A stretch of 64,000 nt of DNA from Jilunia laotingensis (GTDB taxonomy: Bacteria > Bacteroidota > Bacteroidia > Bacteroidales > Bacteroidaceae): contig NZ_JACRTF010000001.1 of assembly GCF_014385165.1 (NCBI RefSeq), positions 1,674,001 through 1,738,000 on the forward strand, read 5' to 3'. Of the stretch, positions 52,897 through 61,308 are shown piece by piece. The notes below the pieces were generated by a model, which searched no databases, was not told where the DNA came from, and worked only from the letters and a program-made list of their open reading frames with translations. Every line of letters starts with the position of its first letter. Position 1 is the first letter of the stretch. The translations under genes and the position numbers were made by a program.

Positions 52897-53931
52897 TTAT
52901 TTTTTTTCGTTCTTCTTCAGTATTTCATCGATTTTATGGCTCAGGCTGTCGGTGGGTATGTCTCTTTCCATTATTTTTCCGGTAGGGGAAACCAGGATGT
53001 TAGTAGGTAATTTCAGAATAGCATATTGTTTCGCTGTCTCGGAATTCCATCCGGTAGCATCGCATACCTGTGTCCAGTTCAGTGTATCTTTCTCGATAGC
53101 ATCTTTCCATGCCTCTTTATCTACGTCCAGTGATATTCCTATCATTCCGAAGTTGTTGTTCTTTTTGTATTTCTTGTTTATTTTCCGTAGTTCTGCATTG
53201 GATTTATCGCACTCCTTACACCACGATGCCCAGAAATTGACGAGCATGTATTTATCTCTAAACTTCTCGGCACGTGTCACCTTTTTGCCTTTCTCATCGG
53301 TCAAACTGAAAAAAGGAGCCGTTTTCCCTTTATCGGCTTTCTCTAATTGGGCAATATACTCATTAAGTTTCTCAATGATCGGCCGATCCTGGAGGATTCC
53401 CGTAAAGCTTCCAATCAATGCTTTGATCTTCTGAAAATCGGGTGTTTCTTTCTCGATGAAATACTTATTAAGCAGATAGATGCTGACCGGGGAAGAGCTA
53501 TGTTGGCGGATGAATGTCTCTGCTTTTTCTTCAAGTACCTTTTCTGATGGCGTGCCGAGATCTTGCAAATCCTTCAGGAATGCAGTGAGTTCTTCATTGT
53601 AAATATTGCCTTCTATGTTAAGATAATCCAGATTATCTGCATTGCCCTGTATCTTGATTTGGTTGTTCTTATCCAAAAAGACAGGGTACTCTGTCTTATT
53701 TTTAAAGAGTAGTAAGGCGGAAGTTGCAGTATCTACTTTTATCGCGTGGGAGAATTTATCTTCTTTCACATAGATGGTATCTATTTTTTCATATATCCCA
53801 TCCACTTCGTACAGATAGATCGTATCATTGCCCAATCCTTTTATATTTCCGGTGAGGTTCGTCGAATGATCGCTTTTCTTACAGCCGGTCAAACAAATAA
53901 TCAGGATGAGCAGAATATTAACCTTCTTCAT
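52897..53931 (-). CDS. TlpA-like thiol:disulfide oxidoreductase lipoprotein (DUF4369-like N-domain)
   Basis: A 344-residue periplasmic lipoprotein (Cys17 in CLTGC). Residues ~22-120 are a beta-rich domain like DUF4369 (GNIKGLGNDTIYLYEVDG). A helical linker follows, then a thioredoxin fold (about 205-340) with the active site WASWCKECDKS, Cys238 and Cys241, and the cis-Pro segment KLPTNILVSP. It may reduce disulfides in envelope proteins or in cytochrome maturation. Its neighbours are comM downstream and a TPR lipoprotein upstream, separated by a strong terminator. Confidence 0.9.
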   Translation of the reverse strand: MKKVNILLILIICLTGCKKSDHSTNLTGNIKGLGNDTIYLYEVDGIYEKIDTIYVKEDKFSHAIKVDTATSALLLFKNKTEYPVFLDKNNQIKIQGNADNLDYLNIEGNIYNEELTAFLKDLQDLGTPSEKVLEEKAETFIRQHSSSPVSIYLLNKYFIEKETPDFQKIKALIGSFTGILQDRPIIEKLNEYIAQLEKADKGKTAPFFSLTDEKGKKVTRAEKFRDKYMLVNFWASWCKECDKSNAELRKINKKYKKNNNFGMIGISLDVDKEAWKDAIEKDTLNWTQVCDATGWNSETAKQYAILKLPTNILVSPTGKIMERDIPTDSLSHKIDEILKKNEKK

Positions 53932-53975
53932 TTTCTTAGTTCTTTTGCTGCGAATGTACAGGTTTTATGGCATAA

Positions 53976-54013
53976 AAAAAAGAATTGCCTGCGATAAAAT
54001 GGCAGGCAATTCT
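53976..54013 (-). terminator. Terminator of the TPR lipoprotein gene
   Basis: GAATTGCCTGC (53983-53993) and GCAGGCAATTC (54003-54013) form a perfect 11-bp stem; on the minus strand TTTTTTTTATG follows. Confidence 0.9.
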
Positions 54014-54042
54014 CCTTTTTCTAATATATCAGATGAAATTGC

Positions 54043-55734
54043 TTATTTTACGATGCTCATGAAATCAGAGTTTGTGAAGTATTTAGCAAATTCAAGATCA
54101 GTTGCAGCTTTCTTAGCCAATGAAGAATCTTTAGCGATAGCGCTCTTCAGACTGTTCATCATCAAAGAAGTGTTATTAGTTCTTGCGCCTAATACAGCCA
54201 TCAAGTAGTCTGTGTAAGCATCTGGTTTTTCTATACCGGCAAGAGTGTTTTTAGCTTTGTTGTAATCTTTAGCTAAAATCTGAGCCAATGCAGCACTGTT
54301 GGTTTTAGCGTCGCCAAATGAGTTTACAGCTCTTTCATATTGTCCTTGAGCGATGTACAGGTTACCCAGAGTTTCGCCCAGCTCTTTTGCACCGGCAGCT
54401 TTACCTAAGTAAGCTTCAGCAGCAGTCTTGTCACCCTTAGCTAAAGCAACAAGACCCAAGTTCATGTTAACTTCAGGAGCAGCTTGGATGCTGGCAGCTT
54501 TCTTCAGGTATGATTCGGCTTTATCGATGTTACCGGCTTGGTAAGCTAATTTGCCTAAGTTGTTGAATGCACGGTAATCGTTCGGGAACAATTCTGTAGC
54601 TTTGGTATAGATCACTTCTTTTTTACCATTATCGTTAGTCAGTGTAGCAGCGTACAACAGTTCTTCGATAGTCAGTTCTTTAGGATTTGAAGAAGCCAGA
54701 GAAGCGATTTCTTCGTCAGACTTACCGATGATTTCGTAGTTCAAAGTCAAACGAGAACGACGCAACTGAGGTAAGATAGTATTGGCAAGTTCTTTGTATA
54801 CGGCAGAGATGTTTTTGATTTCGCTTTCTCTTTGTGCTGGATCTTGGTACATAGAGATAACACGAAGGATCAGGTCTTTGTCCTGGATGTTTGATTTAGA
54901 AACCAATTCCTGGAAACCTTCCCAGTCCTGAGCAGTATACTTAGAGTCAACAGGAGCGTCGATCTTAGACTTCTTCAGGTTCTGGTTGATTACTTTATTA
55001 GTATTGCTTTCGCGATTTTCTGCAAGACCGGTATTCAGTTCTACTCCACCATCAGGAGATGCATAAGCAGAAACTTCGATATTGCTGATTTTCTTGTTGG
55101 CAGCATCGTTAACTTCTACAACTTCTTTGTTGAAGTCTTTAGCAGTTTTCAGTTCGCTTGCACGAATGTTAGCCTGTTGGATAAGGAACATGATGTTAGC
55201 ATTGTGTTTTTCTTTGATGATACGTTGGAAAGCGTCATCACCGTTAGCGGGGTTAGCGCTCTGAAGAGTGTTCTCAATCAACTCAGAAGTGGAAATCACA
55301 CCATCAGCAATTTTGACATCAGGAATGTTGACTGTTTTGTTACCAATTTTAGCGTTGAACACAAGGTACAATTCAGACTTGGCCATTTCAGGAACATAGT
55401 CGAAAGATGCTTTCATTGTGTAGTTACCACCTACTTTGTAAGAAATAGTCTGGTCGTTACCTTCCACCTTTTCACCTTGGAATACTGCAGGCTGAGATTT
55501 AGCTTCACCACCGTTCCATCTCAGAACCGGAGTTACTTCTACAACTGCCTTTTTGTTAAAATACTTTTCAGGGAACTTCCCGTTGATAGTTACAGGAACT
55601 TTACCACCTACTGCTTCCAGCACTTGCGGAGTCGTAGTGAAGTAATCAGATGATAGTTCACCCATTTTTTTGCTGCAAGACGATAATGCAACAACCAATG
55701 CCATAAGTAAAGGCAAATACAGCTTCTTAATCAT
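54043..55734 (-). CDS. TPR-containing lipoprotein, abundant envelope protein
   Basis: A 563-residue lipoprotein (Cys20 in LSSC). Residues ~25-190 are beta-rich. The middle (about 195-320) contains an OmpA-like region with EVSAYASPDGGVELNTGLAE and ENRESNTNKVINQNLKK, where OmpA-family peptidoglycan-binding residues would lie, and the C-terminal part (about 370-510) has several TPR units (PNDYRAFNNLGKLAYQAGNI, NLGLVALAKGDKTAAEAYLG). The compact, A/K-rich codon and residue use suggests high expression. The likely role is an outer-membrane-to-cell-wall link or a scaffold; the exact function is not known. Its terminator is among the strongest in the window. Confidence 0.75.
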   Translation of the reverse strand: MIKKLYLPLLMALVVALSSCSKKMGELSSDYFTTTPQVLEAVGGKVPVTINGKFPEKYFNKKAVVEVTPVLRWNGGEAKSQPAVFQGEKVEGNDQTISYKVGGNYTMKASFDYVPEMAKSELYLVFNAKIGNKTVNIPDVKIADGVISTSELIENTLQSANPANGDDAFQRIIKEKHNANIMFLIQQANIRASELKTAKDFNKEVVEVNDAANKKISNIEVSAYASPDGGVELNTGLAENRESNTNKVINQNLKKSKIDAPVDSKYTAQDWEGFQELVSKSNIQDKDLILRVISMYQDPAQRESEIKNISAVYKELANTILPQLRRSRLTLNYEIIGKSDEEIASLASSNPKELTIEELLYAATLTNDNGKKEVIYTKATELFPNDYRAFNNLGKLAYQAGNIDKAESYLKKAASIQAAPEVNMNLGLVALAKGDKTAAEAYLGKAAGAKELGETLGNLYIAQGQYERAVNSFGDAKTNSAALAQILAKDYNKAKNTLAGIEKPDAYTDYLMAVLGARTNNTSLMMNSLKSAIAKDSSLAKKAATDLEFAKYFTNSDFMSIVK

Positions 55735-55814
55735 TTTAGGTATAAATTAAATGTTTGTAATTGAAATATTCGTCTATTCATAAGCCTTTCCCGATGTTTT
55801 TCAGAAAGGTAACG

Positions 55815-55822
55815 CAAAGATA
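55815..55822 (-). promoter_or_regulatory. -7 box of the TPR lipoprotein gene
   Basis: CAAAGATA (TATCTTTG on the minus strand), 80 bp before the start at 55734. No -33 element with ideal spacing. Confidence 0.4.
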
Positions 55823-55879
55823 GTACATCTTAAGATATATATATAAACAAGGTATTGATTTTATTATAATTTAATGAAA

Positions 55880-56827
55880 TCAACCCCTCTTTTCCTGCCT
55901 GTATTTAATATTTCGGGGGTGGTGTTCTATGATTTCGCTTCTCAACATGTTACGGTCGATGTGAGTGTATATTTCTGTAGTACCTATAGACTCATGACCG
56001 AGCATACATTGGATGGCTCTCAGGTTGGCTCCTCCTTCCAACAAATGGGTGGCAAATGAATGCCGGAAAGTATGGGGACTGATGTTTTTCGTGATTCCTG
56101 CCATTTGTGCCAACTCCTTGATGAGGTGGAACACCATGATACGTGAGATGTTTTTACCCCAACGAGCGAGAAAAACAAAATCTTCGTAATCCTTTTTTAT
56201 CTTTCCCCGGTTACGGTCGATGAAGTATAGTTGAATCTCTTTGATAGCTCGCGGAGAGATGGGAACCAGGCGTTGTTTGCTCCCTTTACCTTCTACTTTA
56301 ATGAAACCTTCGTCAAAATAAAGGTCGGAAAGTTTCAGGTTGGTTAGTTCCGATACGCGCAACCCGCAACTGTATAATGTTTCGAGAATGGCACGATTGC
56401 GTTGTCCTTCGTTTTTGCTGAGGTCAACAGTAGCGATAATGGCATCGATTTCTTCCAAGGTCAGTACTTCCGGAAGTTTTAATCCGATTTTTGGGCCTTC
56501 CAGTAGTTCGCTTGGGTCGGCTTCGAGGTAATCGGCCATGATCAGAAAATGGAAAAACGATTTAATACCTGACAGGATACGTGCTTGTGAACGGGGATGT
56601 ATGCCTATGTCGTGTAGCCCTGCAAGAAAACGTTCCAGATGTTCCGGTGTTACTTCAAGTACGTTGCTCTGCTCCGGTTCCAGGAAGTTCAGTAGTTTGG
56701 ACAAATCTGTCATATAGGCATCCAACGTGTTTTTAGATAAAGACTTTTCAAGTTTCAGATACTGTTTATACTCCTTGATTATCAACTCTTGTGTATCCTT
56801 CTTATGAGTTTTTTCGTTTACTTTCAT
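55880..56827 (-). CDS. xerD: Tyrosine recombinase XerD-like
   Basis: A 315-residue site-specific recombinase. The N-terminal SAM-like DNA-binding domain covers residues ~15-100 (EYKQYLKLEKSLSKNTLDAY). The catalytic residues are Arg157 (GLRVSEL), Lys181 (VEGKGSKQR), His252 and Arg255 (PHTFRHSFATHLLEGG), His278 (LGHES) and the nucleophile Tyr287 (EIYTHI). All are present, and its length is usual for XerD. It resolves chromosome dimers at dif. It is divergent from aroQ, and its start overlaps the aroQ promoter region. Confidence 0.93.
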   Translation of the reverse strand: MKVNEKTHKKDTQELIIKEYKQYLKLEKSLSKNTLDAYMTDLSKLLNFLEPEQSNVLEVTPEHLERFLAGLHDIGIHPRSQARILSGIKSFFHFLIMADYLEADPSELLEGPKIGLKLPEVLTLEEIDAIIATVDLSKNEGQRNRAILETLYSCGLRVSELTNLKLSDLYFDEGFIKVEGKGSKQRLVPISPRAIKEIQLYFIDRNRGKIKKDYEDFVFLARWGKNISRIMVFHLIKELAQMAGITKNISPHTFRHSFATHLLEGGANLRAIQCMLGHESIGTTEIYTHIDRNMLRSEIIEHHPRNIKYRQEKRG

Positions 56828-56837
56828 TTCTTTTTTC

Positions 56838-56845
56838 TACCTTTG
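56838..56845 (+). promoter_or_regulatory. -7 box of aroQ
   Basis: TACCTTTG matches TAnnTTTG, 54 bp before the aroQ ATG and 10 bp from the xerD start. Confidence 0.5.
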
Positions 56846-56899
56846 CACATTCAAACTATGTTCCCGGGACAAAGGTATTAAAATTAGTAGGATTGTGTT

Positions 56900-57322
56900 A
56901 TGAGGATACAAATTATTAATGGCCCCAATATTAATCTGCTTGGTAAGCGTGAACCTTCCATTTACGGAAGCGTTACATTTGAAGACTATTTGGCCGGTCT
57001 TCGTGAAAAGTATAAAGATATAGAAATTAGCTATTTCCAGTCGAATATTGAGGGAGAAATGATTGATTGTATTCAACAGACGGGCTTTGAAGTCGATGGC
57101 ATTATTCTAAATGCCGGAGCCTATACACATACTTCCATAGCACTTCAGGATGCTATCCGTTCGGTAACAGCCCCGGTGATCGAAGTACATATTTCTAATG
57201 TACACACCCGTGAACCGTTTCGCCACAAATCGATGATTGCATGTGCTTGTAAAGGTGTGATTTGCGGATTCGGGTTAAACTCTTATCGCCTGGCGATTGA
57301 GGCTTTAATTGATAATAAATAG
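56900..57322 (+). CDS. aroQ: 3-dehydroquinate dehydratase, type II
   Basis: A 140-residue shikimate-pathway enzyme that converts 3-dehydroquinate to 3-dehydroshikimate. Signatures: INGPNINLLGKREPSIYG with catalytic Tyr22, LNAGAYTHTSIALQDAI (70-86) and EVHISNVHTREPFRHKS with His102 and Arg104/Arg108. The protein forms dodecamers. It is followed by pyk after 29 bp, so the two may share a transcript. Confidence 0.97.
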   Translation: MRIQIINGPNINLLGKREPSIYGSVTFEDYLAGLREKYKDIEISYFQSNIEGEMIDCIQQTGFEVDGIILNAGAYTHTSIALQDAIRSVTAPVIEVHISNVHTREPFRHKSMIACACKGVICGFGLNSYRLAIEALIDNK

Positions 57323-57351
57323 GAAATAATAATTAAATAGGTAATAAGCTT

Positions 57352-58809
57352 ATGTTGCTGAAACAGACTAAAATCGTTGCTTCCATCTCAGACAGACGCT
57401 GTGATGTAGACTTTATAAAACAGTTATTCGATGCAGGTATGAACGTTGTTCGTATGAATACCGCTCATGCAAGCCGGGAAGGCTTTGAAGCACTGATAGC
57501 TAATGTACGTGCCGTTTCCAATCGCATTGCAATCCTGATGGATACCAAAGGGCCGGAAGTCCGGACTACGGCTAATGCCGAACCGATTCTTTATCAGATA
57601 GGCGATAAGGTAAAGATTGTGGGTAATCCAGATCAGGAAACTACACGTGAGTGCATTTCCGTCTCTTACCCTAATTTTGTGCATGACCTGAACATCGGAG
57701 GAGCTATCTTGATTGATGACGGAGACCTCGAACTCCGTGTAATTGATAAGACAGCCGAACACCTTCTTTGTGAAGTTCAAAATGAAGCTACTTTAGGAAG
57801 CCGTAAAAGTGTGAATGTTCCGGGTGTTCGCATTAACCTCCCTTCATTGACTGAAAAAGACCGAAACAATATACTTTACGCCATTGAGAAAGATATCGAT
57901 TTCATAGCACATTCTTTTGTACGTAACCGTCAGGATGTACTCGATATCCGTGAAATCCTCGATGTCCATAATAGTGATATAAAAATTATCGCGAAGATTG
58001 AGAATCAGGAAGGAGTCGACAATATCGATGAAATTCTTGAAGTGGCGGATGGTGTCATGGTGGCCCGTGGTGATTTGGGAATTGAGGTTCCGCAAGAACG
58101 TATTCCGGGTATTCAACGTATGTTGATCCGCAAATGTGTATTGGCTAAGAAACCGGTTATCGTTGCCACCCAAATGCTTCATACGATGATTAACAACCCT
58201 CGCCCGACACGTGCGGAAGTGACTGATATTGCCAATGCTATTTATTACCGCACGGACGCTTTGATGCTGAGCGGGGAAACTGCTTATGGAAAATATCCCG
58301 TAGATGCTGTAAAGACTATGACTAAGGTAGCAGCCCAAGCAGAAAAAGACAAGATGGAAGAAAACGATATTCGCATCCCATTGGATGAAAATAGCAATGA
58401 CGTTACCGCCTTTCTTGCCAAACAAGCTGTTAAAGCTACGACTAAACTGAAGATGCGTGCCATCATTACTGACAGTTACAGTGGGCGTACAGCTCGTAAT
58501 CTGGCTGCTTTCCGTGGCAAATATCCGGTACTGGCTATTTGTTACAAAGAAAAGACGATGCGCCAGCTGGCTCTTTCTTATGGTGTGGAAGCTATTTATA
58601 TGCCTGAGTTGGCGAATGGACAGGAATATTATTTTGCAGCCCTTCGCCGTTTGTTGAAAGAAGGTCGTTTGTGTCCTGCCGATATGGTTGGTTATTTAAG
58701 TAGTGGTAAAGCGGGTACGAAGACCTCCTTCCTTGAAATCAATGTGGTAGAAGATGTTCTGAAACATGCCGATGAAACCGTGCTGCCGAATAAGAACCGC
58801 TATTTATAA
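57352..58809 (+). CDS. pyk: Pyruvate kinase
   Basis: A 485-residue glycolytic enzyme that transfers phosphate from PEP to ADP. The N-terminal TIM-barrel has VASISDRRCDVDFIKQLFDA and MNTAHASREG (where many homologues have MNFSHG), followed by the DTKGPEVRT metal-binding motif. The B-domain spans ~70-165, the catalytic Lys lies in IIAKIENQEGVDNIDEI, and MVARGDLGIEVP binds Mg2+. RTDALMLSGETAYGKYPV and a C-terminal allosteric domain complete it. It belongs to the aroQ-pyk-methyltransferase series, with gaps of 29 and 12 bp. Confidence 0.97.
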   Translation: MLLKQTKIVASISDRRCDVDFIKQLFDAGMNVVRMNTAHASREGFEALIANVRAVSNRIAILMDTKGPEVRTTANAEPILYQIGDKVKIVGNPDQETTRECISVSYPNFVHDLNIGGAILIDDGDLELRVIDKTAEHLLCEVQNEATLGSRKSVNVPGVRINLPSLTEKDRNNILYAIEKDIDFIAHSFVRNRQDVLDIREILDVHNSDIKIIAKIENQEGVDNIDEILEVADGVMVARGDLGIEVPQERIPGIQRMLIRKCVLAKKPVIVATQMLHTMINNPRPTRAEVTDIANAIYYRTDALMLSGETAYGKYPVDAVKTMTKVAAQAEKDKMEENDIRIPLDENSNDVTAFLAKQAVKATTKLKMRAIITDSYSGRTARNLAAFRGKYPVLAICYKEKTMRQLALSYGVEAIYMPELANGQEYYFAALRRLLKEGRLCPADMVGYLSSGKAGTKTSFLEINVVEDVLKHADETVLPNKNRYL

Positions 58810-58821
58810 ATGTAAATAGGG

Positions 58822-59463
58822 ATGAAGGAGACTGAGTCAATCGACGAATACATTTTGCGGCATATCGACGAAGAGAATGATTACTTGAAAGCATTGTATC
58901 GTGATACGCATGTGAAATTGCTTCGACCACGGATGGCTTCCGGGCACTTGCAAGGTCGTATGTTGAAGATGTTTGTTGAAATGATACGTCCTCGGCAAAT
59001 TCTTGAGATAGGAACTTATAGTGGATATTCGGCACTCTGCCTAGCGGAAGGCTTGTCAGAAGGTGGGATGCTGCATACATTTGAGATTAATGATGAACAG
59101 GAAGATTTTACCCGTCCTTGGCTTGAGAAGTCGGCAGATGCCGATAAAATAAAGTTTTATATCGGTGATGCCCTTGAGTTGGTACCACAATTAGGGATCA
59201 CGTTCGATCTTGCCTTTATTGATGGTGATAAACGTAAATATATTGAGTATTACGAGATGACACTCGCTCATTTGTCCACAGGCGGTTATATTATTGCTGA
59301 CAATACTTTATGGGATGGTCATGTGCTGGAAGAATCACCGCATAGTAATGATTACCAGACGATAGGTATTAAAGCGTTCAATGACTTGGTCGCAAAAGAT
59401 CTCCGTGTCGAAAAAGTGATACTTCCGTTAAGAGATGGACTAACCATTATCCGAAAGAAATAG
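58822..59463 (+). CDS. SAM-dependent O-methyltransferase (class I, catechol-OMT-like)
   Basis: A 213-residue methyltransferase. Motif I is ILEIGTYSGYSALCLAEGL (60-78), FDLAFIDGDKRKYIEYYE carries the metal-ligand Asp of the cation-dependent O-methyltransferase family, and GGYIIADNTLWDGHV is the next conserved metal-binding loop (ADNTLWDG). It probably methylates a hydroxyl on a small aromatic molecule; substrate unknown. The gene lies 12 bp after pyk, and a strong terminator follows its 3' end by about 90 bp. Confidence 0.9.
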   Translation: MKETESIDEYILRHIDEENDYLKALYRDTHVKLLRPRMASGHLQGRMLKMFVEMIRPRQILEIGTYSGYSALCLAEGLSEGGMLHTFEINDEQEDFTRPWLEKSADADKIKFYIGDALELVPQLGITFDLAFIDGDKRKYIEYYEMTLAHLSTGGYIIADNTLWDGHVLEESPHSNDYQTIGIKAFNDLVAKDLRVEKVILPLRDGLTIIRKK

Positions 59464-59553
59464 GAGTTTCTTTTGATTTTGCTCCAACTTCTTTTGAATA
59501 TCTTTTAGAGGAAAATTTCAACGGAATATTAGTTTTGATTAATAGAATATAAG

Positions 59554-59606
59554 AATGCCCCTGGTTTGTAAAGTGCAATTCAGCTTTATAAACTAGGGGT
59601 ATTTTC
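59554..59606 (+). terminator. Strong terminator after the aroQ-pyk-methyltransferase operon
   Basis: AATGCCCCTGGTTTGTAAAG (59554-59573) pairs with CTTTATAAACTAGGGGTATT (59584-59603) over 20 bp using three G-T wobbles; TTCATTTTC follows. Confidence 0.85.
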
Positions 59607-59660
59607 ATTTTCTATGCTTTGAAAAGATAGCACGTCTGTTTTGGAATAGAATATAATTTC

Positions 59661-59668
59661 TATCTTTG
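59661..59668 (+). promoter_or_regulatory. -7 box of the TPR/HTH regulator gene
   Basis: TATCTTTG matches TAnnTTTG, 23 bp before the ATG at 59692; TTTG at 59640-59643 is 17 bp upstream, slightly close for a -33 box. Confidence 0.5.
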
Positions 59669-59691
59669 TGACAACTTTGCCTGTTAGTATT

Positions 59692-61098
59692 ATGAGATTT
59701 TTATTATACCTGTTCGTGCTACTTTGTTTTCTATCTTCTTGTCATGTAGATAGACGGACGGAAGCGCTTGCATTACTTCGGGAAGGTGAAGAGATGGCAG
59801 ATTCGGGTGATCCTAATTCCGCAGTAAACTTATTCAGGAAAGCGGCAGACCTTTCTACCGCTACAGGGGATGCAGCGTTGCAAAGTGAGATTTATAATTG
59901 CCTTGGTGATATTTTTTTGCAACACGGAGTTTATGACCGTGCCATAGAGGCCTATCAGCAAGCTGCGGACTATGTACAGATGCTACCTGATAAATTCTTG
60001 CTTTCGAGAGCCTATCGGGGAATCGGCAAATACCACTATTTATGCGGGAACATGAAAGATGCATTGCAGTATTTTCAAAAAGCCCGAAATCTCGAAGACC
60101 AGATAGCCGATGTAGAAGAGGTGTCCTCTATATACAATAATCTATCCAATGCTTATTGTGAACTGGAAGATAATGACAAGGCTCTATTTTGTAATAGTAA
60201 AGCGATATCCCTTACGAAAGATAGCTTGAAGTATTTTCGGAACTGTGCTGTACGGGGACGGTTATTAATGCTTTCCCATCAATATGATTCTGCACTTTAT
60301 TATATAGCCATTGCGAGCCGAAGCAATGATGCCCGTGTACGCGCATCAAGCTACTACAAACTTTCTGAAATGCCGGTAGCATCAGGGATCACGGACTCCA
60401 TGAAATACGTCTACCTGAGTTTGGCAAAACAACTCTCCGACTCCATTGAAGATGTCAATCGCTCCGTACAAGTAGTCGAAAGCGAACATTTGCACCAATT
60501 GCAATCATTGAAAAGCAATGCTCAAAGCAAATTGATTTATATATCATTTATTGTTGCGGCAATCGTGCTTCTTCTGGTTGTTTATTTCCATTATTGGTAT
60601 AAATGCAAAAAGAATAAATACCAACAAATTATCGAACATCTGGATACCAGCAACCGGGAACTTCATAAAGTACATGAAATGAATAAATCCGGTTGGGAAA
60701 AGCAGCTCATTTCCATTACTGTAAGTGCCGGGAATAGTTGTGTAGAGCGTTTTGTGGCAATGCCGTTTTATGAAAGATTAAAAAAGAAATTGCAATCGGA
60801 GGATGCGTCTTTGACCTATAATGAGCAAGATGAATTGCGGCAAGTTGTTTTTGAAGTGTTCGGTAACTATATTCAGCAACTCTCCGTCATCATTGATAAG
60901 CTTTCTACGAACGACAGCTTGCTTTGTTGCCTTTCGCTATTGAAATTTTCTACAAGAGAGTGCGCACTGTGTCGTGGAGTAAGCAATGAAACCATTCGTT
61001 CGCAACGAACAAGAATTAAGAAAAAGATTCCCGAAAACTTCCTTAAAGGCGGTCTTTTCAACCTGATTTTTGGTGAAGAATCAGGCGGAAATGGTTGA
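59692..61098 (+). CDS. Membrane-bound TPR regulator with C-terminal HTH
   Basis: A 468-residue protein from the ATG at 59692; an in-frame TTG at 59668 overlaps the -7 box and is rejected. The N-terminus has a signal/lipobox-like sequence (LCFLSSC, Cys17), followed by TPR units (NSAVNLFRKAADLSTATGDA, YDRAIEAYQQAADYV, MKDALQYFQKARNLE; about 30-190). A transmembrane helix lies at ~280-302 (IYISFIVAAIVLLLVVYFHY). The cytoplasmic end has a coiled segment and a LuxR-type HTH-like sequence (STRECALCRGVSNETIRSQR, TRIKKKIP). It is likely to sense an envelope signal and control nearby genes, perhaps the LRR protein downstream. Confidence 0.8.
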   Translation: MRFLLYLFVLLCFLSSCHVDRRTEALALLREGEEMADSGDPNSAVNLFRKAADLSTATGDAALQSEIYNCLGDIFLQHGVYDRAIEAYQQAADYVQMLPDKFLLSRAYRGIGKYHYLCGNMKDALQYFQKARNLEDQIADVEEVSSIYNNLSNAYCELEDNDKALFCNSKAISLTKDSLKYFRNCAVRGRLLMLSHQYDSALYYIAIASRSNDARVRASSYYKLSEMPVASGITDSMKYVYLSLAKQLSDSIEDVNRSVQVVESEHLHQLQSLKSNAQSKLIYISFIVAAIVLLLVVYFHYWYKCKKNKYQQIIEHLDTSNRELHKVHEMNKSGWEKQLISITVSAGNSCVERFVAMPFYERLKKKLQSEDASLTYNEQDELRQVVFEVFGNYIQQLSVIIDKLSTNDSLLCCLSLLKFSTRECALCRGVSNETIRSQRTRIKKKIPENFLKGGLFNLIFGEESGGNG

Positions 61099-61192
61099 AA
61101 TGCAACGTTTCTTTCTACAATTGTCTGATAATCAACGTTCGGATATCTCAAAATAGAAACGGTAAATATTCGTTTTTCTCTTAAGTATCTTC

Positions 61193-61200
61193 TATTTTTG
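61193..61200 (+). promoter_or_regulatory. -7 box of the LRR/PKD-like surface protein
   Basis: TATTTTTG matches TAnnTTTG, 108 bp before the ATG at 61309, implying a long untranslated leader. No firm -33 element. Confidence 0.4.
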
Positions 61201-61308
61201 TGATTAGAGATTTTATTCCTTTTAATTATAATCCTGTTTTAAGTAAGATTATAATCTCGCAAACTCGATTTGAATATAACACAAGTATTAATTTAACAAG
61301 GAATCAGT